From the NCBI RefSeq assembly GCF_009707515.1, contig NZ_WLYI01000014.1, positions 1-64,000 of the forward strand: DNA of 64,000 nucleotides. The letters run 5' to 3'. Below the pieces are notes generated by a model. It saw nothing but the letters and a program-made list of their open reading frames with translations. It was not told where the DNA came from and ran no database searches. Source of the DNA: Pseudomonas karstica (GTDB taxonomy: Bacteria; Pseudomonadota; Gammaproteobacteria; Pseudomonadales; Pseudomonadaceae). The position numbers and the translations under genes are program-made. Of the stretch, positions 42,076 to 52,518 are shown piece by piece; position 1 is the stretch's first letter, and each line of letters starts with the position of its first letter.

Positions 42076-44607
42076 TCAGTTCTCCACAACCAAAGAGGTT
42101 TCGACAGTAGCCGCGTGATACAGGCGCAGGGCTTCACGTACCTGTGTGGCCTCTTCCAGGCCCAATACCTGATGGGCGATCAACCGGCAGTCCGCCCAGT
42201 CCAGTTCACGCACCGTGGCCTTGATGGTCGGAATCAACGGCACGCTGACCGACAACTCATCCACCCCCAGCCCGATCAACATCGGCACCGCCAGCACCTC
42301 AGAGGCCAGTGCGCCGCAGACACCCACCCACTTGCCATGAGCATGGGCTGCCTTGACGGTGCTGGCGATCAGGCGCAACACGGCCGGGTGAAAGCTGTCG
42401 GCCTGGCCGGCCAGGCGCGGGTGATCACGGTCCATGGCCAGGGTGTATTGGGTCAGGTCGTTGGTACCGATGGAGAAGAAGTCCACCTCTGGTGCAAACA
42501 GATCCGCCATCAATGCGGCAGATGGCACCTCAATCATGATCCCAAGTTTCGGCATTTGCGTAAGCCCCAGGGCTTGCACTTCCTCTTCGAGCATCTTGCG
42601 CGCCAGGCGCAACTCCGACAGCCGGCTGACCATCGGCAACATGATATGCAGCCGCGCCAGGCCGGCGCTGGCGAGGATCGCCCGGAACTGCTCACGCAAC
42701 AACTCGGGACGCTCCAGGCATAGGCGAATCCCGCGCAGCCCGAGGAATGGGTTGGTCTCGCTGTCCATCGGCACATAGGCCAATGGTTTGTCGCCACCAA
42801 CGTCCAGGGTGCGCACCACCAGGTTGCGCTCAGGTCCCAATGCGCGGGCGATGGCATTGTAGGTACCGGCCTGCTCTTCGGGGCTTGGCGCACGGTTACG
42901 GCCCAGGTAGAGAAATTCCGAACGCAACAGACCAACGCCCTCGCCGCCCATAGACAGTGACTGTTCGACCTCTTGCAGCGAGGCAACGTTGGCGGTCACA
43001 TCCACGTGATGACCGTCGCGCGTGGTGGCGGACAATGAGGCCTGCTCCATTTCTCGCTGACGGCGCAACATCTGCTGTTGACGGGTAGCTTGCAGTTGCT
43101 GGACCTCGGCCGGGTTCGGGTCCAGATGCAACTCGCCCTTGTCGGCATCCAACAGCACCTGGCTGCCGTTGGCCAGGCTCAAGACTTGCGCCGGCGCACC
43201 GCAAATCGCAGGCAGGCCCAAGGCGCGAGCGAGAATCGCCACATGGCTGGTTGCACCGCCACCCACCGTGACAAAACCCAGCACTTTGCAGGCATCGAGG
43301 CTGGCAGTTTGCGAGGGGGTAAGTTGTTCGGCAATCAGGATCGCCTGTTCCGGCAAATCCCAGGCACTGTCCGCGATCCCGAGGATCAGTTTCAGTACCC
43401 GTTGGCCGACATCCGTCAGGTCTGCAGCGCGCTCGGCCAGCAGCGCATTGCCCAACCCCTGGAACAGCGTGGCGGTGGCAACCGTGGCGCTGTTCCAGGC
43501 GAACGCAGCGCTTTTGCCTTGGGCCAGCAACGCGTAGGCCTGCTCCAGCAACGTAGGGTCTTCAAGCAACTCTTGATGGGCACGGAAGATCTCCACCTGA
43601 GCGCTGTTGCCGGCCTTGGCCTGCAAGGCTTGCAGGGCTTCGGCTGCCTGCAACAGGCCACGATCCAGCACGAGGCGTTCGATGGTTTCACCAGCGCCCG
43701 ACTCAGTGATGTTCCATTGCGGCTCAGCCACCTGGGCCACTTGGCCAAATGCCGAACCGGGCGAAGCACACACGCCTCGCAACAAGGTCGTCGATGAAAC
43801 CGGTACGACCGGCTCGACGAGTTCGACCGGCTTGGCCACCGTTTCCCCGCAACCTTCTGCCAGCAACGCCACCAACGCCTTGATGGCCGCTTCAGCATCG
43901 CTTCCCGCCGCACTCACTTGCAAGACATCGCCCTGCACCGTCTGCAACGCCATGATCGCCACCAGCGACTTGGCGTTGGCGCTATGGGTCTGCTTGTGCA
44001 AACAAATGCTCGCCTTGAAGCCTTTCGCCGCCTGGGCAAAGACCGCCGCCGGGCGAGCATGCAGGCCGTTGACGTTAGGCAGCGTCAAGGGCTTGGAAAA
44101 CACTGCATCGCCTTCTTCTTGCACCACCTCATTTGCAGCGGCCCCAGGCATCACCTGCAACAGCGCTTGCCCCACGTCGATCAATCCAGTCGCCGGTGCC
44201 AGCAGTACAAACGGCTCGCCGCTGACCACCAGCATCAGGGTCAACAAGCTACGGGCATTCAGGGCGACGAAATCGGCATCGAATTCGATCAGCGGCTGGC
44301 CGGCCTCCACCCGCTGGCCTTCCTCGACCAACCGAGTGAAACCCTTGCCGGCCAGGTTCACGGTGTCCAGGCCAATATGCATCAGCACCTGGATGCCATT
44401 ATCGCCAGTGACACTCACCGCATGGCCGCTGTCCTGAATATTGCTGATCACCCCGGCCAGGGGCGCGCAGAGGGTCTGTGAAGTCGGATCGATGCACAGG
44501 CCATCGCCAATCAGGCGGCTTGAGAATACCGGGTCCGGCACCTGTTCCAGGGGTAGCAGCACCCCAGCCAGGGGCGCCAGCAGTTCCAGGGGTTGAGTTG
44601 TGGTCAT
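42076..44607 (-). CDS. Fused PTS EIIA(Glc)-HPr-EI protein of the trehalose cluster
   Basis: Protein of 843 residues from the ATG at 44607, with AGGTG upstream. The domains repeat the order of the nag protein: EIIA (about 8-150, His 77 in LMHIGLDTVNLAGKGF), HPr (about 170-255, NVNGLHARPAAVFAQAAKGF) and EI (about 275-843; GGATSHVAILARALGLPAICG, then EVPSAALMADLFAPEVDFFSIGTNDLTQYTLAMDRDHPRLAG). Because TreB here has no EIIA domain, this protein should phosphorylate TreB. It is a paralogue of the nag EIIA-HPr-EI, giving two dedicated sugar-specific chains. Confidence 0.93.
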   Translation of the reverse strand: MTTTQPLELLAPLAGVLLPLEQVPDPVFSSRLIGDGLCIDPTSQTLCAPLAGVISNIQDSGHAVSVTGDNGIQVLMHIGLDTVNLAGKGFTRLVEEGQRVEAGQPLIEFDADFVALNARSLLTLMLVVSGEPFVLLAPATGLIDVGQALLQVMPGAAANEVVQEEGDAVFSKPLTLPNVNGLHARPAAVFAQAAKGFKASICLHKQTHSANAKSLVAIMALQTVQGDVLQVSAAGSDAEAAIKALVALLAEGCGETVAKPVELVEPVVPVSSTTLLRGVCASPGSAFGQVAQVAEPQWNITESGAGETIERLVLDRGLLQAAEALQALQAKAGNSAQVEIFRAHQELLEDPTLLEQAYALLAQGKSAAFAWNSATVATATLFQGLGNALLAERAADLTDVGQRVLKLILGIADSAWDLPEQAILIAEQLTPSQTASLDACKVLGFVTVGGGATSHVAILARALGLPAICGAPAQVLSLANGSQVLLDADKGELHLDPNPAEVQQLQATRQQQMLRRQREMEQASLSATTRDGHHVDVTANVASLQEVEQSLSMGGEGVGLLRSEFLYLGRNRAPSPEEQAGTYNAIARALGPERNLVVRTLDVGGDKPLAYVPMDSETNPFLGLRGIRLCLERPELLREQFRAILASAGLARLHIMLPMVSRLSELRLARKMLEEEVQALGLTQMPKLGIMIEVPSAALMADLFAPEVDFFSIGTNDLTQYTLAMDRDHPRLAGQADSFHPAVLRLIASTVKAAHAHGKWVGVCGALASEVLAVPMLIGLGVDELSVSVPLIPTIKATVRELDWADCRLIAHQVLGLEEATQVREALRLYHAATVETSLVVEN

Positions 44608-44678
44608 GACTTCACCTGCTGTTTTGTTCTTCAAGAATCATTGAACGGAGGTACATTACGGCCTGACGAAGCACTCAT

Positions 44679-44772
44679 GTAGGAGCTTGCTTGCGAAAAG
44701 CTCAAGAGCGCTGCGTTCACCAACAGACCCGCTTTATCGTTGACGATCTTCGCGAGCAAGCTCGCTCCTACA
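44679..44772. repeat. REP pair (GTAGGAGC type)
   Basis: GTAGGAGCTTGCTTGCGAA at the left and TTCGCGAGCAAGCTCGCTCC at the right flank a spacer. It sits between the fused PTS gene and the porin gene, within the trehalose cluster, and may lower expression of distal genes. Confidence 0.85.
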
Positions 44773-44780
44773 GGGAGCGA

Positions 44781-46034
<1,254 letters not shown>

Positions 46035-46091
46035 TCATCTTTTTGTACCGCTGTAGCCGCTGCCGAGGCGCAGCCGGCTACAGGTTTTTCT

Positions 46092-47738
46092 TCAGTCCTT
46101 GAGGTGCAGCACGAACGATTCATAAGGGCGCAGAGAAACCGTGCCCGTACGCATCGGGCAGTCGGGGTAGTTACTGATCAGCAGGCGTTGTTCGGTCGCC
46201 TCGCCGATCACCTCGCGGGGCAGTTGGACCTGGCACGGCGCGGCGTAGAAATTGTTCAGCACCAACAGACGCTCGCCCTGCCCTTCGCGCAGGTACGCCC
46301 AGACCTGGGTGTGATCAGCCAGCAATGGGCGGTACACACCTTCCTGGATCAGCGGCTCATGCCGGCGCAAGGCGATCAAGGCACGGTAGTGATGCAGTAC
46401 CGATTCAGGGTCATCGAGTTGGCGTTCGACGTTGATCTGCGCCGCATTCGCCGGGATGCCGATCCACGGTTCGCCACGACTGAAACCAGCGTTAGCGTCG
46501 GTATTCCATTGCATCGGTGTGCGGCCGTTGTCCCGGGACTTCTGCATGATCGCGGCCATGCTTTGGGCCTCGGACTCGCCGGCATCGCGCTTGAGGCGAT
46601 AGATGTTCAAGGTCTCGACATCACGGTACTGCTCGATTCTGTCGAAGCCCGGATTGGTCATGCCCAGCTCTTCGCCCTGATAGACAAAAGGCGTGCCTTG
46701 CAGGAAGTGCAGCGCCGTGGCGAGCATCTTGGCCGAGGCCACGCGGTGCTCACCGTCGTCGCCAAAACGCGAGACCACCCGCGGCTGATCGTGGTTACAC
46801 CAGAACAACGCGTTCCAGCCACCACCGGCCTGCATGCCCAGTTGCCAGTCGGAAAAAATCTGCTTGAGTTGCAAGAAGTCGAAGTCCGCCCGAATCCACT
46901 TTTGCAGGTTCGGGTAATCGACTTTCAGATGATGAAAGTTGAAGGTCATCGACAGTTCTTTCGACTCAGGCCGCGAGTAGCGAATGCAATGTTCCAGGCT
47001 GGTGGACGACATCTCGCCGACGTTGATCAGGTCGTGGCCATCAAACACTTCTCGGTGCATTTCCTGCAGATATTCGTGCACGTTCGGGCCATCGGTGTAG
47101 AAGCGTCGGCCGTCGCTGCTGTCTTGCGGGAAGTCCGCCGGTTTGGAGATCAGGTTGATCACATCCAGGCGGAAGCCGCCAACGCCCTTGTCACGCCAGA
47201 AACACATCAACTTGAACACTTCGGCGCGGACCTGGGGGTTGTCCCAGTTGAGGTCGGCCTGGGTGTGGTCGAACAGGTGCAGGAAGTACTGGCCGGTTTG
47301 TGCTTCGTACTCCCAGGCCGAACCGCCGAACTTGGACTCCCAGTTATTTGGCTGGTCGCGCCAGATGTAGAAGTCGCGGTAAGGGTTATCGAGGCTGCTG
47401 CGGGCCTGCTGGAACCATTCGTGCTCGATGGAGGTGTGGTTGACCACTATGTCGAGCATCAGCTTGATCCCGCGCTTGGCGGCTTCGCTGATCAGCAGAT
47501 CGCAATCGGCCATGGTCCCGTAGCTGGGGTCGATGGCGTAGTAGTCGCTGATGTCGTAACCGTTGTCGCGCTGGGGCGAACGCAGGAACGGGGTGATCCA
47601 GAGGCAATCGACCCCCAGCCATTTCAGGTAATCGAGTTTGTCTACAACACCCAGCAGGTCACCGGTGGCGTTACCCGCGTGGCTGTGGAAGCTTTTTGGG
47701 TAGATCTGGTAGATCACCGAGTGTTGCCAGCCTTGCAT
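46092..47738 (-). CDS. treC: Trehalose-6-phosphate hydrolase TreC
   Basis: Protein of 548 residues, GH13 family. It splits trehalose-6-P to glucose and glucose-6-P in the cytosol. The ATG at 47738 has AAGGAG six bases upstream. Catalytic motifs are the nucleophile Asp in GFRLDVINLI, the acid Glu in LINVGEMSST and the third Asp in WCNHDQPRVVSR. The N terminus GWQHSVIYQIYPKSF is typical of oligo-1,6-glucosidase/TreC. The hydrolase call over other alpha-glucosidases rests on the adjacent treB and treR. Confidence 0.93.
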   Translation of the reverse strand: MQGWQHSVIYQIYPKSFHSHAGNATGDLLGVVDKLDYLKWLGVDCLWITPFLRSPQRDNGYDISDYYAIDPSYGTMADCDLLISEAAKRGIKLMLDIVVNHTSIEHEWFQQARSSLDNPYRDFYIWRDQPNNWESKFGGSAWEYEAQTGQYFLHLFDHTQADLNWDNPQVRAEVFKLMCFWRDKGVGGFRLDVINLISKPADFPQDSSDGRRFYTDGPNVHEYLQEMHREVFDGHDLINVGEMSSTSLEHCIRYSRPESKELSMTFNFHHLKVDYPNLQKWIRADFDFLQLKQIFSDWQLGMQAGGGWNALFWCNHDQPRVVSRFGDDGEHRVASAKMLATALHFLQGTPFVYQGEELGMTNPGFDRIEQYRDVETLNIYRLKRDAGESEAQSMAAIMQKSRDNGRTPMQWNTDANAGFSRGEPWIGIPANAAQINVERQLDDPESVLHHYRALIALRRHEPLIQEGVYRPLLADHTQVWAYLREGQGERLLVLNNFYAAPCQVQLPREVIGEATEQRLLISNYPDCPMRTGTVSLRPYESFVLHLKD

Positions 47739-47790
47739 GGTGGGCTCCTTCAATTTGTTGTGTGTTGGCGTTGCTCGCGACAGCGATAGA

Positions 47791-49233
47791 TCAGGCGACC
47801 CGATAGCCCGGCCGAATAATCTTCATGCTCAGCCCACAGGTCAGAACAAACGGCACGACAATCGCGATAACCATGCCGATGACAAAGCTTGAGATGTACT
47901 GCGGAATGATCGAGATAAAACCAGGCAAGCCGCCGACCCCGATGGCCGAGGCCTGGACCTTGTTCAGCGCGAGGAAAATGCTGCCCAGCGCCGAGCCCAG
48001 CAGCGCGGCATAGAACGGAAACTTGAAGCGCAGGTTGACGCCAAACATCGCCGGTTCAGTGATGCCGAAATAAGCGGAAATCGCCGAGGTCGAAGCCATG
48101 CTTTTGTCCCGCGCATTGCGACTCATGTAGAACACCGCGAGCGCCGCACTGCCCTGGGCCAGGTTGGACATGACGATCATTGGCCAGATAAAAGTGCCGC
48201 CTTGGGTGGAGATCAGTTGCAGGTCGACGGCGAGGAACATGTGGTGCATGCCGGTGATCACCAACGGCGCATACAGCAGGCCGAAAATCGCCCCGCCAAG
48301 CATGGGTGCCAGGTCGAACAACGTGACCACGCCTTCGGTGATCAGGATGCCCAGGTGGCGCGTTACCGGGCCGATGATCGCCAGGGCCAGCACACCGGTG
48401 ACGACGATGGTGGTAATCGGCACCACCAGCAATTGAATGGCATTCGGCACTCGTGCCCGCAGCCATTTTTCAATCACGCTCATGACATAGGCAGCCATCA
48501 GGATCGGCAGGATTTGCCCCTGGTAGCCGACCTTTTCGATCTGGAACCAGCCGAAGATATCGAAGTACGGCAGGCTCTGGCCGTCGAGACCGGCGACCGC
48601 CTTGCCGTAGTTCCAGGCGTTGAGCAAGTCCGGGTGCACCAGCATCAGGCCGAGGACAATGCCAAGGATTTCACTGCCGCCAAACCGCTTGGCCGCCGAC
48701 CACCCCACCAACGCTGGCAGGAACACGAACGAGGTGTTGGCCATCAGGTTGATCAGGCTCCACAGGCCATCCAGGTTCGGATAGGCCTCCAGCAGCGTCT
48801 GGCCTTCGATGAACATGCCCTTGGCGCCCATCAGGTTGTTCACACCCATCAACAGGCCGGCAATGATCAGGGCCGGCAGGATCGGCATGAACACATCGGA
48901 GAACACCCGCACCAGTTGTTGCATGGGGTTGGTTTTGTCACCGCCGGCTTTTTTCACGTCAGCAATGGTAGAAGCGGCAAGGCCTGTCTGTTCGCGCAAG
49001 GCGGCATAGACCTTTTCCACTTCTCCCGGGCCGATCACGATCTGGAACAGGCCGCCGGTAAAAAACGAGCCCTTGACCAGGTCGATCTGACTCAGCTCAG
49101 CATTCTTGACCAGGCTCGGGTCCTTGAGAGCCAGGCGCAGACGGGTCACGCAGTGGGCTGCTTGCTCAAGGTTGTCGCTGCCGCCGAGGCTCTGGAGAAT
49201 CTCGCGGGCAATGTTCGGGTAGTCGTGGCTCAT
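47791..49233 (-). CDS. treB: PTS trehalose EIIBC component TreB
   Basis: Protein of 480 residues. The EIIB domain comes first (about 1-85) with the phospho-cysteine in AHCVTRLRLAL. The EIIC domain (about 105-470) is polytopic and has GMHHMFLAVDLQLISTQGGTFIWP and GITEPAMFGVNLRFKFPF, the permease Glu motif. No EIIA domain is attached, as in E. coli TreB. First gene of the minus-strand tre operon, with the operator pair about 55 bases upstream. Confidence 0.94.
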   Translation of the reverse strand: MSHDYPNIAREILQSLGGSDNLEQAAHCVTRLRLALKDPSLVKNAELSQIDLVKGSFFTGGLFQIVIGPGEVEKVYAALREQTGLAASTIADVKKAGGDKTNPMQQLVRVFSDVFMPILPALIIAGLLMGVNNLMGAKGMFIEGQTLLEAYPNLDGLWSLINLMANTSFVFLPALVGWSAAKRFGGSEILGIVLGLMLVHPDLLNAWNYGKAVAGLDGQSLPYFDIFGWFQIEKVGYQGQILPILMAAYVMSVIEKWLRARVPNAIQLLVVPITTIVVTGVLALAIIGPVTRHLGILITEGVVTLFDLAPMLGGAIFGLLYAPLVITGMHHMFLAVDLQLISTQGGTFIWPMIVMSNLAQGSAALAVFYMSRNARDKSMASTSAISAYFGITEPAMFGVNLRFKFPFYAALLGSALGSIFLALNKVQASAIGVGGLPGFISIIPQYISSFVIGMVIAIVVPFVLTCGLSMKIIRPGYRVA

Positions 49234-49287
49234 GCTTGTTCTTCCACTTTAGATTCTTGTTATTGGCAGCACGCCGAGGGCAAAAGT

Positions 49288-49329
49288 ACTCGTACAGACG
49301 AGTTAAAGCAACAACTCGTCTGTACGACT
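49288..49329. promoter_or_regulatory. Candidate TreR operator pair
   Basis: ACTCGTACAGACGAGT (49288-49303) and its exact reverse complement except the last base, ACTCGTCTGTACGACT (49314-49329), lie 26 bases centre to centre. Each is a near-palindrome ACTCGT-N4-ACGAGT. The form parallels the known GntR-type TreR site of Bacillus (ACTTGTATATACAAGT). The pair lies between divergent treB and treR, closer to treB. Binding by TreR is inferred. Confidence 0.7.
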
Positions 49330-49347
49330 TACAATTTGTTTGTTTCC

Positions 49348-49448
49348 TGTAGGAGCAAGCTTGCTCGCGAAGAACCTGATGGCACTGCCGGGCATCAGGT
49401 TTTCCGCATCATCGTTAACAACCTTCGCGAGCAAGCTCGCTCCTACAG
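49348..49448. repeat. REP pair inside the treB-treR intergenic region
   Basis: GTAGGAGCAAGCTTGCTCGC at the left mirrors GCGAGCAAGCTCGCTCCTAC at the right. It stands between the operator pair and treR, so treR may be read from a promoter in the 95 bases after it. Confidence 0.88.
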
Positions 49449-49541
49449 AAGGCACGAATATCCAAGGGTCCAATGGACAAACCCTACCGCTGCCACTAAG
49501 GTTCCTGCCTTGATCGCAACCGTGGCACAGAGCCCTTCCCC

Positions 49542-50246
49542 ATGAGCAAATACAACCAGATCTATACCGATCTGCTTGCCAGCATCACCACTGAACGGCT
49601 GCAACGCGGCACGCGCCTTCCCTCCGAAACCGAACTGATGGACGCCTACCAAGCCAGCCGTGGCACCGTGCGCCGTGCCATCGAACAGTTGCAGGAGCGC
49701 GGTTTTGCGCAAAAGATCCATGGCAAGGGCACCTTTGTGCTGTCGCCCAACCCCATCGAATTCCAGTTGGGCGGGATCGTCAGCTTTCTCGAGACCCATG
49801 GCGATCTTGGGGATGACGTGCGCACCGAAGTGGTGGAGTTCAGCCAGTTCCCCCTTGGAGGTTCACTGCTGGAACATATCGAAGCCGAGCCCGGCAGCCT
49901 GATTACCCGGATCAAGCGGGTAAGGCGCATTGGTGGCAAACGGGTAATCCTCGACATCAACCACTTCGTCGCCGACCTGATCCCGGGGCTGGACCAGGCT
50001 ATTGCCGAGCAGTCGATCTACGCGTTTATCGAGCAGACCCTGCAACTGCAAATCAGCTACGCCCAACGCACCATCGAGGCCCTGCCCCGAGGCAAGGACG
50101 ACCAGGCACACCTGGACCTCGACGGCCAGAGCCATGTGATCGTGGTGAGCAACCAGACGTTTTTGCAGGATGGGCGGCAGTTCGAGTACACCGAGTCGCG
50201 GCATACGCTGGATAAGTTTTACTTTTCGGATATTGCGCGGCGGTGA
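49542..50246 (+). CDS. treR: GntR/HutC-family trehalose operon regulator TreR
   Basis: Protein of 234 residues, divergent from treB. The winged helix (about 1-70) has YNQIYTDLLASITTERLQRGTRLPSETELMDAYQASRGTVRRAIEQL and KIHGKGTFVLSP. The UTRA domain (about 85-230) is of the TreR/PhnF kind. It most likely represses treB-treC and senses trehalose-6-P, as does Bacillus TreR. E. coli TreR is a LacI-family protein and unrelated. It is the last intact chromosomal gene before the mobile element. Confidence 0.9.
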   Translation: MSKYNQIYTDLLASITTERLQRGTRLPSETELMDAYQASRGTVRRAIEQLQERGFAQKIHGKGTFVLSPNPIEFQLGGIVSFLETHGDLGDDVRTEVVEFSQFPLGGSLLEHIEAEPGSLITRIKRVRRIGGKRVILDINHFVADLIPGLDQAIAEQSIYAFIEQTLQLQISYAQRTIEALPRGKDDQAHLDLDGQSHVIVVSNQTFLQDGRQFEYTESRHTLDKFYFSDIARR

Positions 50247-50292
50247 GGGCGAGGGCATGTTTGCAGGCAATACTCCTGAACTGCCAGACCAA

Positions 50293-50323
50293 AAAACCAA
50301 AAAGCCCGCAATTACGCGGGCTC
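50293..50323 (-). terminator. Terminator, probably of guaA (minus strand)
   Basis: AGCCCGC and GCGGGCT pair around AATTAC. On the minus strand the stem is followed by TTTTTGGTTTTTTGG. Together with the guaA 3'-end remnant just beyond (50370-50381), this looks like the native terminator of guaA, now separated from the gene by the inserted element. A near-copy lies at 63964-64000. Confidence 0.75.
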
Positions 50324-50369
50324 CAGGGCATTTCTTGCTAGATCGTGCCGGACAATGCCGGACGCCCGA

Positions 50370-50381
50370 TCATTCCCACTC
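50370..50381 (-). other. Left attachment site: remnant of the guaA 3' end
   Basis: Minus-strand GAG TGG GAA TGA encodes Glu-Trp-Glu-stop, the expected C terminus of GMP synthase. Upstream sequence on that strand is not guaA, so only the duplicated core remains. The intact guaA should lie to the right of the window, on the minus strand. Confidence 0.65.
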
Positions 50382-50760
50382 TATTATCAATAATGGCCAG
50401 ATATTCCTGTATTATTGAGCTCTAACGGCACTATATTTTAAAATACCATAGAGAATACCATCACAGACACCGCCATATCGGTTAAAGCAGCGTATACCTA
50501 GCACCCAAGCCAGCAAGCCCAGGAAATGCAGTTCTCCGTCCGGCCTCAAGAAATGCAATCCAGGCGCGGTTGGGCTTATGACACCTTCGCCACATTTGCG
50601 TGCTGAGCAGTGCTGATCCTTTCGGCCAAATGTGAAGGAATAAACAGTCCGATGCTGGACTCAAGGTGACTACGAGATTGGATGGGAGCCAGTTATATGC
50701 GTCATCCGACGCCGGGGCACCAGCGCTTCGACAATTAGACCGAGCTGAACCGCCCTGCAT
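50382..50760. other. Left end of the element, no gene seen
   Basis: A+T-rich for the first 80 bases, with TACCAT at 50444 and 50456. These match the TACCATGC repeats at the integrase end (63772, 63841, 63914) and may be arm-type recombinase sites. No open frame in 50480-50760 resembles a protein. Confidence 0.5.
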
Positions 50761-51213
50761 CATTTGGAGTCTCGTAACGCGGACGGGCACAGCGTGTACC
50801 GCAATGAAGAAATCACCCGTGTACGAGCTATCAAAGCGGTGATGTTCGACTAGGTCTCAATCCGCAGCGCCTTTCCCACACGCCTGCGGAAAACCAACGA
50901 AAAAATCACCATCTACGTCATTCCGCAGCCCGAAAATCGAGTGGCCCGAGGAATATTAAGGTGCGATCGTCCACACTCTCAAGGCTATTCGTTGGTACCC
51001 AAACCTCCCGAGAGCATGATGCTGAAGCGCATCAGCACTGATCCGTTCCTGATGGATTTACGATTCCACGACTTACGCCATGAAGCCACCTCGCGCCTGG
51101 CGGAAATATTCCCACTGCATGAGCTCACAAAGATCACGGGGCACCAGGACACTCGGATGCTGATTCGCTACTACCACCCAAAAATAGAAGACCTTGCAAG
51201 GAAGCTGAGCTGA
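50761..51213 (+). pseudogene. Decayed tyrosine recombinase
   Basis: The C-terminal piece (from about 51040) is clear: LRFHDLRHEATSRLAEIF with the HxxR, then ITGHQDTRMLIRYYHP with the second His and the catalytic Tyr. In the same frame upstream, 50761-50853 reads HLESRNADGHSVYRNEEITR, reminiscent of integrase N termini, before a TAG stop. The Arg-containing core region is missing. It is a second, inactive integrase at the end opposite to the intact one and differs from it in family. Confidence 0.75.
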
Positions 51214-51348
51214 AACCATTCAAAGCAAAAGCCCAAATCCCTTCCATTCAGCCGAAACGCACCCTAGTATCGAGATATAGACCGCTGCGCGAACCTCAAG
51301 AAAAATTCGTGCCATACCGAATCAGATAACGGACTCTTCAGTACTCAA

Positions 51349-52518
51349 ATGCTCAAGTCATTTTCAGTTGAAAACTACCGATCCTTTTCGCGACGACAAG
51401 ATATTGAATTGCGTCCATTAACGCTTTTCTTTGGCTGGAATAGTGGAGGAAAAAGCGCATTACTCCGATTTTTACCGCTAGTCGCGGAGTCGCTTAGAAC
51501 TGGTAGCTCACCCATCTGGCTAGGGGGGGAGGTCGGACGCCAAGCGACATGGCCATCCCTAGTGTCCAAAGCAACGGGTCGAGACGCTCTATCTTTTTCG
51601 CTTAGCTGGGCAGAACCTCAAGAACTCACTGCGGAATGGAAGATCAAAGGTGATCTCCAAGGCCGCTGGCAGGAAATAGAATCCCTAGTAATTGACGGGG
51701 AAATAAATGATCCATCAGCTCGTAAATGGCTAGGGCTTCTGCCTGAGAAAAAAAATGGAGTACCACTTCCTGATGGCCTAACAAAAGTCCGCGACAATCT
51801 GCTTGAGATCAGAGATCAAGTACAGTGGATAGGTGGAGTTCGTAGTCGAATTCCCAGAGCTACAATTTCCAGTGGTGATGCACAGCCTCTTATAAACCCG
51901 AATGGGTCTGACGCGGTTGAACATCTAGTGTCAGCACAATTGAAAAGCACCGCAAACCCAGTTCTAGAGGCGACAAATAGTTTCTTTAATGAATTAAATG
52001 AACAACTTATTCTAGATAACCCGGCTGACGGCATATGGCGCGTCATTGTTCAACCAACTGGCAGCCCACATGTCCGAGTAGACTTGTGCGATACAGGCGA
52101 GGGCTACTCACAAGTTCTGCCAGTTCTAGTCGCACTTGCCCGCGCACGCACGGGCGGCCCAAAAATATTATGCTTAGAACAACCTGAACTACACTTACAT
52201 ACGCGCGCTCAGGCGGAGCTAGCAAGACAACTAATAACCACGGTGAAAAGTTCTAACAGACCACAAATTCTCGTCGAGACTCACTCCGAAGTACTACTAA
52301 CAAGCATACAACTAGCAATTGCCAAAGGAGAAATCGCTCCAGAGCTTGTTCGCGTTTATTGGATTGAGTCTCTCCAAGATGGAACCAGCGACGCAATTCC
52401 TGTAGACTTTAACGAAAAAGGTCAAGCAGAAAACTCGACTTTGAGCGGAGCCTTTGCAGAGGCCGTACAACTCGGTCAAGACCTTATCACTATGCAACTT
52501 TCTGCAGTTAAATCATGA
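51349..52518 (+). CDS. AAA/ABC-type ATPase, COG4938-like, first gene of a defence-like operon
   Basis: Protein of 389 residues. The N terminus LKSFSVENYRSF is that of SMC/OLD-like ATPases. Walker A is GWNSGGKS (29-36). A signature-like helix LCDTGEGYSQVLPVLVAL lies near 246-263, the form seen in COG4938/DUF3696 ATPases. Walker B reads ILCLEQPELHLH (273-284), with Glu at the usual Asp position. The switch His is in ILVETHSEVLL. No nuclease domain is attached. The gene is A+T rich and overlaps the next by four bases (ATGA). The pairing with a TOPRIM-like partner parallels split OLD or PARIS systems. Confidence 0.88.
   Translation: MLKSFSVENYRSFSRRQDIELRPLTLFFGWNSGGKSALLRFLPLVAESLRTGSSPIWLGGEVGRQATWPSLVSKATGRDALSFSLSWAEPQELTAEWKIKGDLQGRWQEIESLVIDGEINDPSARKWLGLLPEKKNGVPLPDGLTKVRDNLLEIRDQVQWIGGVRSRIPRATISSGDAQPLINPNGSDAVEHLVSAQLKSTANPVLEATNSFFNELNEQLILDNPADGIWRVIVQPTGSPHVRVDLCDTGEGYSQVLPVLVALARARTGGPKILCLEQPELHLHTRAQAELARQLITTVKSSNRPQILVETHSEVLLTSIQLAIAKGEIAPELVRVYWIESLQDGTSDAIPVDFNEKGQAENSTLSGAFAEAVQLGQDLITMQLSAVKS

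Noticed and set aside
46104..47789. A 561-codon plus-strand frame opposite treC
   Set aside because: Shadow of treC, whose GH13 catalytic motifs are intact on the minus strand.
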